This document shows positions 1 to 15,883 of a DNA stretch of 64,000 bases, one piece after another. The stretch comes from Denitromonas iodatirespirans (GTDB taxonomy: Bacteria > Pseudomonadota > Gammaproteobacteria > Burkholderiales > Rhodocyclaceae). The notes under the pieces are model-generated. The model was given only the letters and a program-made list of their open reading frames with translations, made no database searches and had not been told where the DNA came from. Position numbers and translations under genes: made by a program. The DNA is taken from the NCBI RefSeq assembly GCF_018524365.1, contig NZ_JAEKFT010000020.1, forward strand, positions 1 to 64,000, given 5' to 3'. Each line of letters begins with the position of its first letter. The first letter of the stretch is position 1.

Positions 1-1
1 G

Positions 2-88
2 CTCGAACCGATCGGGTATATCCCGCCTGCAGAAGCTGAGGCAAACTACTACAGGCAACTCGCCAGCGAGGCCGCCATCCCGGCCTGA
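2..88 (+). pseudogene. 3' end of an IS3-family transposase (OrfB), cut by the window edge
   Basis: The first 87 bases are open in one frame and encode the C-terminal 28 residues of an IS3-type transposase. The tail reads IPPAEAEANYYRQL, a typical ending of OrfB (rve integrase domain) in this family, followed by TGA. Only the tail is inside the window, so it is unknown whether the transposase is intact. The sequence right after the stop looks like the right terminal repeat of the same element. Confidence 0.75.
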
Positions 89-127
89 CTTAAACCAAAC
101 GGCCTCCACCGAACCCGGGGCGATTCA
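89..127 (+). mobile_element. Right end of the IS3-family insertion sequence
   Basis: Directly after the transposase stop comes a GC-rich stretch ending in GGGGCGATTCA at about 127. IS3 elements end in CA, with the terminal inverted repeat close behind orfB. The left end lies outside the window, so the terminal repeat and any target duplication cannot be confirmed. Confidence 0.6.
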
Positions 128-200
128 CACTGTATCCTCCCGCGCTACGAGACCCGAACGGCTGGTTCGGCCGACCAGTTACCACTCAATCAGGGTGAAA

Positions 201-239
201 AAAGATAAAGCCCGGTGTTACCCACCGGGCTTTATCTTT
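201..239 (-). terminator. Rho-independent terminator downstream of glmS
   Basis: A perfect 17-bp inverted repeat (201-217 and 223-239) around a 5-nt loop is preceded on the + strand by a run of A, which gives a U-tract when read from the minus strand. It lies about 120 bp past the glmS stop, so it most likely ends the glmU-glmS transcript. The rest of 128-357 shows no gene. Confidence 0.85.
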
Positions 240-357
240 CTTTATCTACTGCGAGTTTCTTGCAAGGCCCTCGTGGCGCGTCTCAGCCTACAACCAGCAG
301 ACCACTCCGACGGACTTGATTCCCTGAGAACAAAAACATCGAACAATGTAGAACGAA

Positions 358-2187
358 TTACTCCACCGTTACGCTCTTGGCGAGGTTACGTGGCTTGTCT
401 ACGTCCGTTCCCTTGACCAGCGCCGCATGGTAGGACAGCAACTGCAGCGGGATGACGTGCAGCACCGGGGAGAGCATGCCGTAGTGTTCGGGCATGTGGA
501 GGATGTGCACGCCTTCGGATTCTTCGATGGCGCTGCCGGCGTCGGCGAACACGTAGAGCTCGCCGCCGCGGGCGCGCACTTCCTGCAGGTTGGACTTGAG
601 CTTTTCGAGCAGTTCGTCGGCCGGGGCGACGGCGATCACCGGCATGTCCTTGTCCACCAGGGCCAGCGGGCCGTGTTTGAGTTCGCCAGCGGCGTAGGAC
701 TCGGCGTGGATGTAGGAGATTTCCTTGAGTTTGAGTGCGCCTTCCATGGCGATCGGCCAGTGGCGGCCGCGGCCGAGGAAGAGGGCATGCTGTTTGCCGG
801 CGAAGCGCTGGGCCCAGCGTTCGATCTGCGGTTCGAGTTCGAGCACTTTGCCGATGGCGACTGGCAGGTGGCGCAGGGCGGTGAGGTAGCGCTGTTCGTC
901 GTCGCTGGTGAGCCGGTCGTTGAGCTTGGCCAGCGCGAGGGTGAGCATGGCCAGCGCAGCGAGTTGGGTAGTGAAGGCCTTGGTGGAGGCGACGCCGATC
1001 TCGGGGCCGGCGCGAGTCACGAAGCGCAGCGCGGTTTCTCGCACGATGGCCGATTCGGGCACGTTGCAGATGGCCAGCGTCTTGCTCATACCGAGGCTCT
1101 TGGCGTGCTTGAGCGCGGCGAGGGTATCGGCGGTTTCGCCGGACTGGGAAATGACGACCACCAGGGTGTCGGGGTCGGGCACCGATTCGCGGTAGCGGTA
1201 TTCGCTGGCGATTTCGACCACGCAGGGGATGCCGGCGATGGATTCGAGCCAGTAGCGCGCCACCAGGCCGGCATGGAAGCTGGTGCCGCAGGCGATGATG
1301 AGCACCCGGCGGGTGGCGCCGAGCACTTCGCCGGCATGGGCGCCGAACACCTGCGGGGAGATGACGTTGCCGCCGGCGATGGTTTCGAGCGTGTTGGCGA
1401 TGGCCTGGGGCTGCTCGAAGATTTCCTTCTGCATGTAGTGGCGGTAGGTGCCCAGTTCGACCGCGTCGGCCGACAGCGCGGACACATGCACCGGCCGCTC
1501 GACCGGACTGCCGTCGGGGCGCACGATGCGGTAGCCGTCGAGCTTGAGCTCGGCGACGTCGCCGTCTTCGAGATACACCACCTTGCGCGTCACCTGCAGC
1601 AGCGCGGAGGTGTCGGAGGCGGCGTACATGCCGTCCTCGCCCACCCCGAGCAGCAAGGGCGAACCGCGACGCGCGACCACGAGGCGGAAGGGGTCGGCCT
1701 CGGTGACCACCCCGATGGCGTAGGCGCCTTCGAGTTCGTTGGCGGCCAGGCGCACGGCTTCGGGCAGTTCGAGGCCGGTGCCGAGCTTGTCGGTGACCAG
1801 GTGGGCGATGGCTTCGGTGTCGGTGTCGGAGGTGAACACGTAGCCCTTGGCCGTCAGCTCGCTCTTGATGCGCTCGAAGTTTTCGATGATGCCGTTGTGC
1901 ACCACGGCGAGACCGCCGGAGACATGCGGATGGGCATTGCGCTCGGTGGGCTCGCCATGCGTGGCCCAGCGGGTGTGGGCGATGCCGATGTTGGCGCTCA
2001 GATGCCGGTTGTCGGCGATCACCGCCAGTTCGGCGACACGGCCGGCCGAGCGGGCGCGGACCAACTCGCCTTCGTGCAGCACGGCCAGACCGGCCGAGTC
2101 GTAGCCCCGGTATTCGAGCTTGCGCAGCCCTTCGAGCAGCACGGGGACGACGTTCTGGGTCGAGATTGCGGTAACGATGCCACACAT
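358..2187 (-). CDS. glmS: Glutamine--fructose-6-phosphate aminotransferase (isomerizing)
   Basis: This cytosolic enzyme makes glucosamine-6-phosphate from fructose-6-phosphate and glutamine, the entry step to UDP-GlcNAc for peptidoglycan, LPS and exopolysaccharide. The protein is 609 aa, the same length as the E. coli enzyme. It begins MCGIV, so Cys2 is the N-terminal nucleophile of the class II glutamine amidotransferase domain (about 2-220). Two SIS sugar-isomerase domains follow; the first carries SQSGETADT. The C-terminus keeps the family ending [11 protein letters not shown]. An AGGAGA ribosome site sits 8 nt before the ATG. It follows glmU by 42 bp on the same strand, so the two UDP-GlcNAc genes are probably one operon. 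Confidence 0.97.
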   Translation of the reverse strand: MCGIVTAISTQNVVPVLLEGLRKLEYRGYDSAGLAVLHEGELVRARSAGRVAELAVIADNRHLSANIGIAHTRWATHGEPTERNAHPHVSGGLAVVHNGIIENFERIKSELTAKGYVFTSDTDTEAIAHLVTDKLGTGLELPEAVRLAANELEGAYAIGVVTEADPFRLVVARRGSPLLLGVGEDGMYAASDTSALLQVTRKVVYLEDGDVAELKLDGYRIVRPDGSPVERPVHVSALSADAVELGTYRHYMQKEIFEQPQAIANTLETIAGGNVISPQVFGAHAGEVLGATRRVLIIACGTSFHAGLVARYWLESIAGIPCVVEIASEYRYRESVPDPDTLVVVISQSGETADTLAALKHAKSLGMSKTLAICNVPESAIVRETALRFVTRAGPEIGVASTKAFTTQLAALAMLTLALAKLNDRLTSDDEQRYLTALRHLPVAIGKVLELEPQIERWAQRFAGKQHALFLGRGRHWPIAMEGALKLKEISYIHAESYAAGELKHGPLALVDKDMPVIAVAPADELLEKLKSNLQEVRARGGELYVFADAGSAIEESEGVHILHMPEHYGMLSPVLHVIPLQLLSYHAALVKGTDVDKPRNLAKSVTVE

Positions 2188-2229
2188 GGCGCTTCTCCTG
2201 AGGCCGGCGGTGGTCGCCGGCGCGGCTTT

Positions 2230-3591
2230 CTATTTGGGGGTTTTGACCGGGCGCTTCCAGCCCGGAATCGTCATTTGCCGGGCGCGCGAGACGGTGAGCT
2301 GCTCGGCCGGCGCATCCTTGGTGAGCGTGGTGCCGGCACCGAGCGTGGCGCCACGGCCCACGCGCACCGGCGCCACCAGCTGGGTGTCGGAGCCGATGAA
2401 CACGTCGTCTTCGATGGTGGTGCGGTATTTGTTGGCGCCATCGTAATTGCAGGTGATGGTGCCGGCGCCGACATTGACCCGCTGGCCGACGTCCGCGTCG
2501 CCCACATAGGCGAGGTGATTGGCCTTGGAGTGGTCGGCGATGCGGCTGTTCTTGACCTCGACGAAGTTGCCCAGGTGCACGTCCTCACCCAGCTCGGTAC
2601 CGGGCCGGGTGCGGGCGTAGGGGCCGATCACGCAGGCGGCGCCCATGGTGGTGTCTTCGATATGGGAGAAGGGCAAGATGCGGGTGCCAGCGCCGATGCG
2701 GGCGTTGCGGATCACGCAGTGGGCGCCGATGTGCACGCCTTCGCCCAGCGTCACTGTGCCTTCGAACACGCAGTTCACATCGATGCGCACGTCGCGTTCG
2801 CAGCTGAGCTCGCCGCGCACGTCGATGCGCGCCGGGTCGGTCAGGGTCACGCCGGCATCGAGCAGGCGCTCGGCGCAGGCGCGCTGGTAGCGGCGCTCCA
2901 GGTCAGCCAGCTGGCGGCGGTTGTTGACGCCGAGGGTTTCATCGACGGTGTCCGGCTGGGTGGCCACGACCGGCACGTCGGCGGCCACCGCCATGGCGAT
3001 GATGTCGGTGAGGTAGTACTCGCCCTGGGCGTTGTCGTTGCCGAGCCGGCCGAGCCATTCGCGCAGCCGCGCGGTGGGCGCGGCGAGAATGCCGGTGTTG
3101 ACCTCGCGCACGGCGCGCTCGGCCTCGGTGGCGTCCTTGTGCTCGACGATGCGCAGCACCTTGCCGGCAGCGTCGCGCACGATGCGGCCGTAGCCGGTCG
3201 GGTCGTCCATCTCGACGGTGAGCAGGCCGAGGCGGTCGCGGTCGGCAGCGGCCAGCAAGCGGCGCAGCGTGGCCTCGCCGATCAGCGGCACGTCGCCGTA
3301 GAGCACCAGCGTGACACGGTCGTCGTCGAGATGCGGCAGCGCCTGCTGCACTGCATGACCGGTGCCCAGTTGTGGCGTCTGCAGCGCCCAGGCCAGATCG
3401 GGCGCCGCCATGGCGTCGCGGACCACCTCGCCGCCGTGGCCGTACACCACGCAGATTTTCGCCGCGCCAAGCGTGCGCGCCGTGCCCAGCACATGGGCCA
3501 GCATCGGCCGGCCAGCCAGCGGTTGCAGCACTTTGGGCAAGGCCGAGCGCATCCGGGTACCCTGACCTGCAGCGAGAACCACGACTTGCAT
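2230..3591 (-). CDS. glmU: Bifunctional GlmU: GlcN-1-P acetyltransferase / GlcNAc-1-P uridylyltransferase
   Basis: This enzyme makes UDP-GlcNAc from glucosamine-1-phosphate, acetyl-CoA and UTP. The 453-residue protein has the expected two halves. The N-terminal nucleotidyltransferase domain carries [11 protein letters not shown] near residue 6. A left-handed beta-helix made of imperfect hexapeptide repeats fills the C-terminal half and includes the family segment [16 protein letters not shown] ribosome site precedes the ATG. It is the first gene of the glmU-glmS pair and diverges from maoC-pta across a 196-bp promoter region. Confidence 0.97.
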   Translation of the reverse strand: MQVVVLAAGQGTRMRSALPKVLQPLAGRPMLAHVLGTARTLGAAKICVVYGHGGEVVRDAMAAPDLAWALQTPQLGTGHAVQQALPHLDDDRVTLVLYGDVPLIGEATLRRLLAAADRDRLGLLTVEMDDPTGYGRIVRDAAGKVLRIVEHKDATEAERAVREVNTGILAAPTARLREWLGRLGNDNAQGEYYLTDIIAMAVAADVPVVATQPDTVDETLGVNNRRQLADLERRYQRACAERLLDAGVTLTDPARIDVRGELSCERDVRIDVNCVFEGTVTLGEGVHIGAHCVIRNARIGAGTRILPFSHIEDTTMGAACVIGPYARTRPGTELGEDVHLGNFVEVKNSRIADHSKANHLAYVGDADVGQRVNVGAGTITCNYDGANKYRTTIEDDVFIGSDTQLVAPVRVGRGATLGAGTTLTKDAPAEQLTVSRARQMTIPGWKRPVKTPK

Positions 3592-3689
3592 GACAACTCC
3601 ATTTTTTCGGGATTTGCGGCGGATTCTAGCACGCAGCCGTCTACGCTTCCGTGAGCGGTGTCTCGCTCATGGCCGACAACACGGCTCGA

Positions 3690-3737
3690 ACATTTTGCAA
3701 TGCACCAAAGTATTGATCGTGGTCTACATTTTGCAAT
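3690..3737. promoter_or_regulatory. Pair of identical 12-bp direct repeats between glmU and maoC-pta
   Basis: ACATTTTGCAAT occurs at 3690-3701 and again at 3726-3737, start-to-start spacing 36 bp. The pair sits in the only gap between the divergent glmU and maoC-pta genes. Two exact copies in 196 bp suggest an operator for a dimeric regulator, but I cannot name the regulator. Confidence 0.4.
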
Positions 3738-3787
3738 AGCGTGACGACTAGAATGAGTTTGCTGCAACGCACATAGGAATCTCAGCC

Positions 3788-5200
3788 ATGCAACGGGCCG
3801 TCCACCAGTACATCGAGAACCGCACCTACGACGAAATCGCCATCGGCGACCAGGCGCGCCTCGTCCGCACCCTCAAACCCAACGACATCCATCTGTTCGC
3901 CGCGATGTCGGGCGACGTCAATCCCACCCATGTCGATCCGGAATTCGCCCGATCGAGCCAGTTTCGCGAGGTGGTGGGCCACAGCATGTGGGGCAGCACA
4001 CTGTTCTCCACCATTCTGGGCACCGAGTTCCCCGGCCCGGGCACGGTGTACATCACCCAGTCGCTCAAGTTCTGGCGCCCGGTGGGCATTGCCGACACGC
4101 TGGAGGTGACCGTCACCTGCCGCGAAAAATACGATCACAACTCGCACATCGTGTTCGACTGCGTGGCGATCAACCAGGACGGGCTGAAGGTGATCGACGG
4201 CACCGCCGAGGTGCTGGCGCCGACCGAGAAGATCAAGCGCCCGCGCGTGAGCCTGCCGGAGGTGACCATCTCCGACAAGGAGTTGCGCTACCAGCACCTG
4301 CTGTCGCTCACCACCGGCCTGAGCGCGGTGCCGACGGCGGTGGTCCACCCCTGCGACGCCTCGTCGCTGGGCGGACCGCTGCAGGCGGCCGAAGAGGGGC
4401 TGATCATCCCGATCCTGGTCGGCCCGGAAGCGAAGATCCGTTCGGTCGCTGAAGAAGAAGGCTTCGACCTGACCGGCCTTCGCATCGTCGACGTACCCCA
4501 TAGCCACGCTGCGGCCGAAGCCGCCGTGGCGATGGCGCGCAAGGGCGAGGTCGAGGTGCTGATGAAGGGCTCGCTGCATACCGACGAGCTGATGAGCGCG
4601 GTGGTCAGCCGCACCCATGGCCTGCGCACCGCGCGCCGCATCAGCCATGTGTTCATCGCCGAGGTGCCGACCTATCCGCATCCGCTGCTGATCACCGATG
4701 CGGCCATCAACATCGAGCCGACGCTCGAAGAGAAGGTGGACATCGTCCAGAACGCCATCGATCTGGCGCAGATCATGGGCATCGTCGAGCCCAAGGTGGC
4801 GATCCTGTCGGCCGTCGAAACCGTCACTTCCAAGTTGCGCTCGACCATCGACGCGGCCGCCCTGTGCAAGATGGCCGACCGCGGCCAGATCAAGGGCGGC
4901 ATCCTTGACGGCCCGCTGGCCTTCGACAACGCCATCTCGCTGCTGGCCGCCAAAACCAAGGGCATCAATTCCGCCGTGGCAGGCAACGCCGATATCCTGG
5001 TGGTGCCGGACCTGGAATCGGGCAACATGGTGGCCAAACAGCTCGAATATCTGGCCGATGCGGTGCTGGCCGGCGTGGTGGTCGGCACCCGCGTACCGAT
5101 CGTGCTGACCAGCCGCGCAGATACCGCCGAGGCGCGCGCCGCCTCCTGCGCCATCGCCCAACTCATGGCCCATCATCGCCGCGCGGTGGTGCCGCAATGA
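3788..5200 (+). CDS. MaoC-like dehydratase / phosphate acetyl(butyryl)transferase fusion
   Basis: This 470-residue protein has two parts. Residues about 8-150 are a hot-dog-fold MaoC domain, seen in FAAMSGDVNPTHVD and in VVGHSMWGSTLFS. Residues about 155-470 are a PTA/PTB domain of the shorter phosphate butyryltransferase type. The family is annotated as bifunctional enoyl-CoA hydratase/phosphate acetyltransferase. It would exchange CoA for phosphate on acetyl- or butyryl-CoA, feeding the acetate kinase encoded next. An AGGA site precedes the ATG, and its stop overlaps ackA in ATGA. The natural acyl chain length is not settled by sequence. A link to polyhydroxybutyrate turnover is possible but is inference. 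Confidence 0.9.
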   Translation: MQRAVHQYIENRTYDEIAIGDQARLVRTLKPNDIHLFAAMSGDVNPTHVDPEFARSSQFREVVGHSMWGSTLFSTILGTEFPGPGTVYITQSLKFWRPVGIADTLEVTVTCREKYDHNSHIVFDCVAINQDGLKVIDGTAEVLAPTEKIKRPRVSLPEVTISDKELRYQHLLSLTTGLSAVPTAVVHPCDASSLGGPLQAAEEGLIIPILVGPEAKIRSVAEEEGFDLTGLRIVDVPHSHAAAEAAVAMARKGEVEVLMKGSLHTDELMSAVVSRTHGLRTARRISHVFIAEVPTYPHPLLITDAAINIEPTLEEKVDIVQNAIDLAQIMGIVEPKVAILSAVETVTSKLRSTIDAAALCKMADRGQIKGGILDGPLAFDNAISLLAAKTKGINSAVAGNADILVVPDLESGNMVAKQLEYLADAVLAGVVVGTRVPIVLTSRADTAEARAASCAIAQLMAHHRRAVVPQ

Positions 5201-6390
5201 AGGCGCTGTGGGTGCTCAATGCCGGCTCATCGAGCCTGAAGTTCGCCCTCTATCCGGTCGAGCCGGGCCTGGCGGATACGCCGGCGCTGGCCGGGCAGAT
5301 CGAAGCCATCGGCTCACAACCGCGCCTGCATGCGCGCGCGGCGGCGGGCGAGCGCTTCGAGGCCGACGTGCCCCAACCCGCCGACGATGACCAGGACGCC
5401 CACCACCAGAGCGCGCTGGATTTCCTGCTCGACTGGATGAAAACGCACACCCCGCGGCTCGACCTGATCGGCGTCGGCCACCGGGTGGTGCACGGCGGCG
5501 CCAAACACAGCGCCCCGCTGCTGCTCGACGACACGCTGGTCGATGCGCTCGCCGAGTTCGAACCACTCGCCCCGCTGCATCAGCCCCACAACCTGCGCGC
5601 CGTGCGCGCGGTGGCCCGCCTGATGCCGCAGTTGCCGCAAGTGGCCTGCTTCGACACCGCCTTCCACCGCAGCCAGCCGCCGCTCGCCCAGCGCTTCGCC
5701 CTGCCCCGCGCGCTGCATGACGAAGGGGTGCGGCGCTACGGCTTCCATGGCCTGTCGTATGAATACATCGCCCGGCAACTGCCCCAAGCGATCGGCGCCG
5801 AACGTGCCCGCGGCGCGGTAATCGTCGCTCACCTGGGCAACGGCGCCAGCATGTGCGCGCTGCGCGATGGCCAGAGCGTGGCCTCCAGCATGGGTTTCAC
5901 CGCCATCGACGGCCTGATGATGGGCACCCGCAGCGGCAGTCTCGACCCCGGCGTGCTGCTGTATCTGATGGACCGCAAGCACATGGACTCGGCAGCGCTG
6001 AGCCGCCTGCTGTACAAGGAGTCGGGGCTGCTCGGCGTGTCCGGCATCAGTGCCGACATGCGCGACCTGCTCGCCTCGCCCGCGCCCGAAGCGCGCGAGG
6101 CGGTCGAGCTGTTCTGCTACCGCGCCGCCCGCGAACTGGGGTCGCTGGCCGCGGCCGCCGGCGGCTGCGATGCGCTGGTATTCACCGGCGGCATCGGCGA
6201 ACACGCCGCCGCCGTGCGCGAAGGCATCGTCACCCGCTCGGCCTGGCTCGGCCTCGCCCTGGACGCCGAAGCCAACACCGCGCACGCCGAGCGCATCGAC
6301 CGCGCCGGCAGCCCGGTCGCGATCGCCGTAGTGCCGACCAACGAGGAGTGGATGATCGCGCGCCACGCGCTCGACATGATCGGCGCCTGA
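5197..6390 (+). CDS. ackA: Acetate kinase
   Basis: The product converts acetyl phosphate and ADP to acetate and ATP, or the reverse. It is 397 aa, within the usual length for the family. It starts MKALWVLNAGSSSLKFALYP, the conserved beta-strand and phosphate loop of the ASKHA fold, and carries VGHRVVHGG, FDTAFH, YGFHGLS and FTGGIGEH in order. Its ATG overlaps the stop of the upstream phosphotransacetylase by 4 nt, so the pair is translationally coupled. Some relatives act on propionate or butyrate, so substrate range is open. Confidence 0.95.
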   Translation: MKALWVLNAGSSSLKFALYPVEPGLADTPALAGQIEAIGSQPRLHARAAAGERFEADVPQPADDDQDAHHQSALDFLLDWMKTHTPRLDLIGVGHRVVHGGAKHSAPLLLDDTLVDALAEFEPLAPLHQPHNLRAVRAVARLMPQLPQVACFDTAFHRSQPPLAQRFALPRALHDEGVRRYGFHGLSYEYIARQLPQAIGAERARGAVIVAHLGNGASMCALRDGQSVASSMGFTAIDGLMMGTRSGSLDPGVLLYLMDRKHMDSAALSRLLYKESGLLGVSGISADMRDLLASPAPEAREAVELFCYRAARELGSLAAAAGGCDALVFTGGIGEHAAAVREGIVTRSAWLGLALDAEANTAHAERIDRAGSPVAIAVVPTNEEWMIARHALDMIGA

Positions 6391-6408
6391 CCCGGCATCA
6401 CGGACGTC

Positions 6409-6539
6409 CGTAGCCCGGATGCAGCGCAGCGGAATCCGGGAGCACCGGCCCGATCGGGCACGCCGGTCCGCATCGAAAAACCGTGCCAGACCGCCACGCC
6501 CACCCCGGATTCCGGCCTTCGGCCTGCATCCGGGCTACG
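6409..6539. repeat. Imperfect inverted repeat with GTAGCCCGG arms (REP-like)
   Basis: The left arm (6409-6440) begins CGTAGCCCGGATGCAG and is mirrored by 6504-6539, ending GCATCCGGGCTACG. This is a REP-like palindromic element of the kind scattered through proteobacterial intergenic DNA. It lies between the convergent ackA and gltD genes. Confidence 0.65.
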
Positions 6540-6577
6540 CACCGCGACAGCTTGCCGCAAGGACGTGCGGGCAGCCC

Positions 6578-6612
6578 AAAAACAAAGGCGGCCGAAGCCG
6601 CCTTTGTTTTTT
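6578..6612. terminator. Bidirectional terminator between ackA and gltD
   Basis: A perfect 15-bp stem (6578-6592 with 6597-6611, loop CGAA) is flanked by A-rich and T-rich runs, so it can stop transcripts from both sides. It lies close beside the outer copy of the duplicated gltD end, which suggests that copy marks the original gltD end. Confidence 0.85.
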
Positions 6613-6628
6613 CCCTTGCGCGCGCAGC

Positions 6629-6697
6629 TTAGCGCGGCAGCTCGGACGTTCCCATCAGGAACTGGTCGACTTCGCGAGCGGCCTGGCGAGCTTCGCG
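6629..6697 (-). pseudogene. Duplicate of the last 23 codons of gltD (including stop)
   Basis: This 69-bp stretch matches the true gltD end (6764-6832) with 4 mismatches at an offset of 135 bp. It would encode [12 protein letters not shown] through to ELPR and a stop. No start or upstream gltD sequence accompanies it. Between the copies, 6736-6757 is a further gltD fragment in inverted orientation. The whole interval 6391-6763 holds no intact gene. Confidence 0.85.
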
Positions 6698-6763
6698 CTA
6701 CGCGCCCCGCAGGGCGCGTTACAACATTCCCCGCCGTGGGCGGTCCGCGAAGGTCGCGACGGT

Positions 6764-8230
<1,467 letters not shown>

Positions 8231-8231
8231 C

Positions 8232-12902
<4,671 letters not shown>

Positions 12903-12980
12903 ACATTTTCCTCGACACTTCGTGCCTGCCCGCACTCGGCGTCTACCGGAGCGGACGGCAACGCGATTGCGGCAGGCGTC

Positions 12981-13008
12981 AAAAAAGCCGGTCGCTTGCG
13001 CACCGGCT
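12981..13008 (-). terminator. Terminator after dgt, just upstream of gltB
   Basis: On the minus strand AGCCGGT, a 9-nt loop and ACCGGCT are followed by a run of T. It lies about 110 bp beyond the dgt stop and about 80 bp before the gltB start. It therefore probably separates the pil-aro-dgt train from gltBD, leaving a short space for the gltB promoter. Confidence 0.75.
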
Positions 13009-13118
13009 CTGCACGACGCACAAGGCGCCGTTACGAACACACTTGGCGGACTCTCGAATATACAGCCGCTTTCCCGGCCCTTCAAGTGTTTTTTGCAGTG
13101 CGCAAAAGCCCCGAATGC

Positions 13119-14237
13119 TCAGTGAATTTCGCCCACGGCGAACAGCCGGCGGTGCTCCTTCATGGCGTAGCGGTCGGTCATCCCGGCGATGTAGTCGGCG
13201 ATCGCGCGCGGCGTGTCGGTATCGGCGCGGCGCTGGTACTGCGGGGGCAGCAGGCGCGGGTCGGAGAGGAAGGCACCGAACAGGTCGGTGATGATGCGGC
13301 GCGCCTTGTCGGTCATGCGCAGGACCTGATAGTGGTGGTAGAGATTCTCGCGCAGGAAGGCTTTCAGGCGGTTCAGGTCTGGCCGCAACTCGTCGGAATA
13401 GGCCACCAGACGGGGGGCTTGGTGCACATCGTCCAGCGTACGCACCTGCGCCGCGTCGATGTTGTGGCGCGTGCGGTCGATCAGATCCACCGCCATCAGG
13501 TTGATCATCCGACGAATGGTTTCGTGGATCAGCCGGCGCCCCTGCAGACCGGGGTAACGGGCTTCGACGTCACGGCGCTGGTTGGCGAAGATGGCGACCT
13601 CGTCGAGTTGCTCCAGGGTGATCAGGCCGGAACGCAAACCGTCGTCGATATCGTGATTGTTGTAGGCGATTTCATCAGCCAGGTTGGCCAGCTGCGCCTC
13701 GAGGCTGGGCTGCGTACCATCGAGGAAGCGCTGGCCAAGTGCCCCGAGCGCCGACGCGTTCTCGCGCGAGCAGTGCTTGAGGATGCCTTCGCGCGTTTCG
13801 TAGGCAAGGTTCAGGCCATCGAAATCGGCATAGTGCTCTTCGAGCAGATCCACCGTACGCAGCGACTGCAGGTTGTGCTCGAAGCCGCCGTAGGCCTTCA
13901 TGCAGGCATTGAGGGCTGTCTGGCCGGCGTGACCGAAGGGCGTGTGGCCGAGGTCGTGCGCCAGGGCGATGGCCTCGGCCAGATCCTCATTCAGCGCCAG
14001 GGCCCGGGCGATGGTGCGGGTGATCTGCGCGACCTCGATGCTGTGTGTCAGCCGAGTACGAAACAGGTCGCCTTCATGATTGACGAAAACCTGCGTCTTG
14101 TACTCAAGGCGCCGGAAGGCGGTGGAGTGAATGATGCGGTCACGGTCGCGCTGGAACTCGCCCCGGGCGGTGGGCGGTGGCTCCGGATGGTGCCGACCGC
14201 GGGAATTCGCTTCGCTGACCGCGTAGGTCGCCAGCAT
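13119..14237 (-). CDS. dgt: Deoxyguanosinetriphosphate triphosphohydrolase-like protein
   Basis: This HD-superfamily dNTPase would hydrolyse deoxynucleoside triphosphates to the nucleoside and triphosphate. The 372-residue product carries the metal-binding pattern as [11 protein letters not shown] and [14 protein letters not shown], with [18 protein letters not shown] near the N-terminus as in type 2 dGTPase-like proteins. It is shorter than the E. coli Dgt type, so substrate preference is uncertain. Its ATG overlaps the aroB stop by one base, placing it last in the pil-aro train. Confidence 0.92.
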   Translation of the reverse strand: MLATYAVSEANSRGRHHPEPPPTARGEFQRDRDRIIHSTAFRRLEYKTQVFVNHEGDLFRTRLTHSIEVAQITRTIARALALNEDLAEAIALAHDLGHTPFGHAGQTALNACMKAYGGFEHNLQSLRTVDLLEEHYADFDGLNLAYETREGILKHCSRENASALGALGQRFLDGTQPSLEAQLANLADEIAYNNHDIDDGLRSGLITLEQLDEVAIFANQRRDVEARYPGLQGRRLIHETIRRMINLMAVDLIDRTRHNIDAAQVRTLDDVHQAPRLVAYSDELRPDLNRLKAFLRENLYHHYQVLRMTDKARRIITDLFGAFLSDPRLLPPQYQRRADTDTPRAIADYIAGMTDRYAMKEHRRLFAVGEIH

Positions 14238-15325
14238 CAGGACGGCTCGCAGCAGGCGTCGATCGCCGCGGCAATCTCGACAGCAGGCAGATCGGCGAAG
14301 ATCTCGGCGTCGCCGATGTCACGTAGCAACACCAAGCGCAGGCGCCCAGCATCAACCTTTTTGTCGTGCGCCATCAATTCAAGGTAGCGCGCCGCGCCCA
14401 GTTTCGGCCCCCGAACCGGCAAGCCTGTGCGCCCGATCAGCGCCACCGTCCGTTCATATTGGCGCGCACTTAGCCAGCCCAACCGGTTCGACAGGCAGGC
14501 GGCCATCACCATGCCCGCCGCCACCGCCTCGCCGTGCAACCATACGCCGAAGCCCATGCCGGCTTCGATGGCATGGCCGAAGGTATGTCCGAGATTAAGC
14601 AACGCCCGAACCCCCCGCTCGGTTTCGTCTTCCGAGACGATCCGGGCCTTGTTGGCGCAGGAGCGCTCGATCGCCTCGCCCAGCGCCTGAGGCTCGCGCG
14701 CCAGCAAGCGCTCGATGTTTGTCTCGATCCAGTCGAAAAAGGCGGGATCGCGGATCAAGCCATACTTGATGACCTCCGCCAGCCCGGCCTTGAGTTCGCG
14801 GTCCGGTAGTGTAGTGAGCGTGGAGGTATCCGCCAGCACCAACCGAGGCTGATGAAAGGCGCCGATCATGTTCTTGCCGAGCGGGTGGTTGATCGCGGTC
14901 TTGCCCCCCACTGACGAATCCACCTGCGACAACAAGGTGGTCGGGATCTGGATGAAGGGGATGCCGCGCTGATAGGTGGCCGCGGCAAACCCGGCCATGT
15001 CGCCCACCACGCCGCCACCCAGCGCGATCAGCGTCGTGCTGCGGTCGAAATGCCCCGCCAGCAGGCCATCGAAAATCGTATTGAGCGTCTGCCAGTTCTT
15101 GTGGGCCTCTCCGTCCGGCAGGATCACGCTATCGCACGCAACATCCACGCTGCGCAGCGCCGCTTCGAGTCGCCCCAGATAGAGCGGCGCGACCACGTCA
15201 TTGGTCACGATGGCTACCCGCGGCGTCTTGAGGGCCGCCAAAATCGCATCGGTACGATCCAGCACGCCCTCGCCGATCAGGATCGGATAGCTACGGTCTC
15301 CCAGGGCAACCGTCAGTTTTCGCAT
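14237..15325 (-). CDS. aroB: 3-dehydroquinate synthase
   Basis: The enzyme performs the second shikimate-pathway step, cyclising DAHP to 3-dehydroquinate with NAD+ and a metal. The 362-aa sequence shows [20 protein letters not shown] in the nucleotide-binding region, [12 protein letters not shown] for metal binding, and a basic [10 protein letters not shown] segment near the C-terminus. It overlaps aroK upstream by 13 bases and dgt downstream by one. The aroK-aroB order behind pilQ is the common proteobacterial arrangement. Confidence 0.96.
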   Translation of the reverse strand: MRKLTVALGDRSYPILIGEGVLDRTDAILAALKTPRVAIVTNDVVAPLYLGRLEAALRSVDVACDSVILPDGEAHKNWQTLNTIFDGLLAGHFDRSTTLIALGGGVVGDMAGFAAATYQRGIPFIQIPTTLLSQVDSSVGGKTAINHPLGKNMIGAFHQPRLVLADTSTLTTLPDRELKAGLAEVIKYGLIRDPAFFDWIETNIERLLAREPQALGEAIERSCANKARIVSEDETERGVRALLNLGHTFGHAIEAGMGFGVWLHGEAVAAGMVMAACLSNRLGWLSARQYERTVALIGRTGLPVRGPKLGAARYLELMAHDKKVDAGRLRLVLLRDIGDAEIFADLPAVEIAAAIDACCEPS

Positions 15326-15879
15326 GTGTGTTCCAGTGCCTTCTCGATCTTTCGAAGCATCGATTTTGCGCTACCCCGGCCACCGGGGACAACCACGTGT
15401 GCCACGGAACGATAGAGCGGGTCGCGCTCGCGGTACAAGGCCTCTATCCGCCCTCGCGGATCTTCGACCTGCAGCAACGGACGATTCCGGTCGTGGCGAG
15501 TGCGCTCCCACAGCACGGCGGGCGGCACGTCGAGATAGATGACGGTACAGCGCTCGCGCAGCACCGTCCGGTTCTCTTCGGCCAGCACCACGCCACCGCC
15601 GGTAGCCAGAACGAGATCCGTTTGTTGGGTCAGGTCGTCGATGACTTGCGATTCACGCCGGCGAAAACCGGCCTCGCCCTCGACATCGAAGATGACAGGC
15701 ACCGACACGCCTGTTCGCGCGCAGATTTCATGGTCGCTATCAACAAAACGACGGTGCAAGCGCCGAGCCAACTCGCGCCCCACCGTCGTCTTTCCTGCGC
15801 CCATCATCCCCACCAGCACAATGCACGGGGCACGACGCACGCGAGAAGTGTCGGCCTTTGCCGCGCCAGCCGACACCAT
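15313..15879 (-). CDS. aroK: Shikimate kinase
   Basis: The product phosphorylates shikimate with ATP. The 188-residue protein has a Walker A loop ([11 protein letters not shown]) near residue 24, the shikimate-binding segment [11 protein letters not shown], the arginine-containing FRRRES, ATGGGVV as in the family, and the lid region RNRPLL. It lies only 4 bp downstream of pilQ. It is therefore probably transcribed from the pilM promoter as well as any internal one. Confidence 0.95.
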   Translation of the reverse strand: MVSAGAAKADTSRVRRAPCIVLVGMMGAGKTTVGRELARRLHRRFVDSDHEICARTGVSVPVIFDVEGEAGFRRRESQVIDDLTQQTDLVLATGGGVVLAEENRTVLRERCTVIYLDVPPAVLWERTRHDRNRPLLQVEDPRGRIEALYRERDPLYRSVAHVVVPGGRGSAKSMLRKIEKALEHTCEN

Positions 15880-15883
15880 GGGC

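Noticed and set aside
195-416. A 73-codon + strand frame
   Set aside because: It runs through a perfect intrinsic terminator and into the antisense of glmS, so it is not plausible as a gene.
427-3654. A 1075-codon open frame on the + strand
   Set aside because: It runs antisense through glmS and glmU, both of which have full family signatures; its composition is typical of mirror frames.
3782-5197. A 471-codon open frame antisense to maoC-pta
   Set aside because: Low-complexity His/Gly/Arg-rich translation with no motif, opposite a well-supported enzyme.
12903-13085. A 61-codon N-terminal extension of gltB
   Set aside because: It crosses the upstream terminator, resembles no glutamate synthase, and would place the catalytic cysteine far from the N-terminus.
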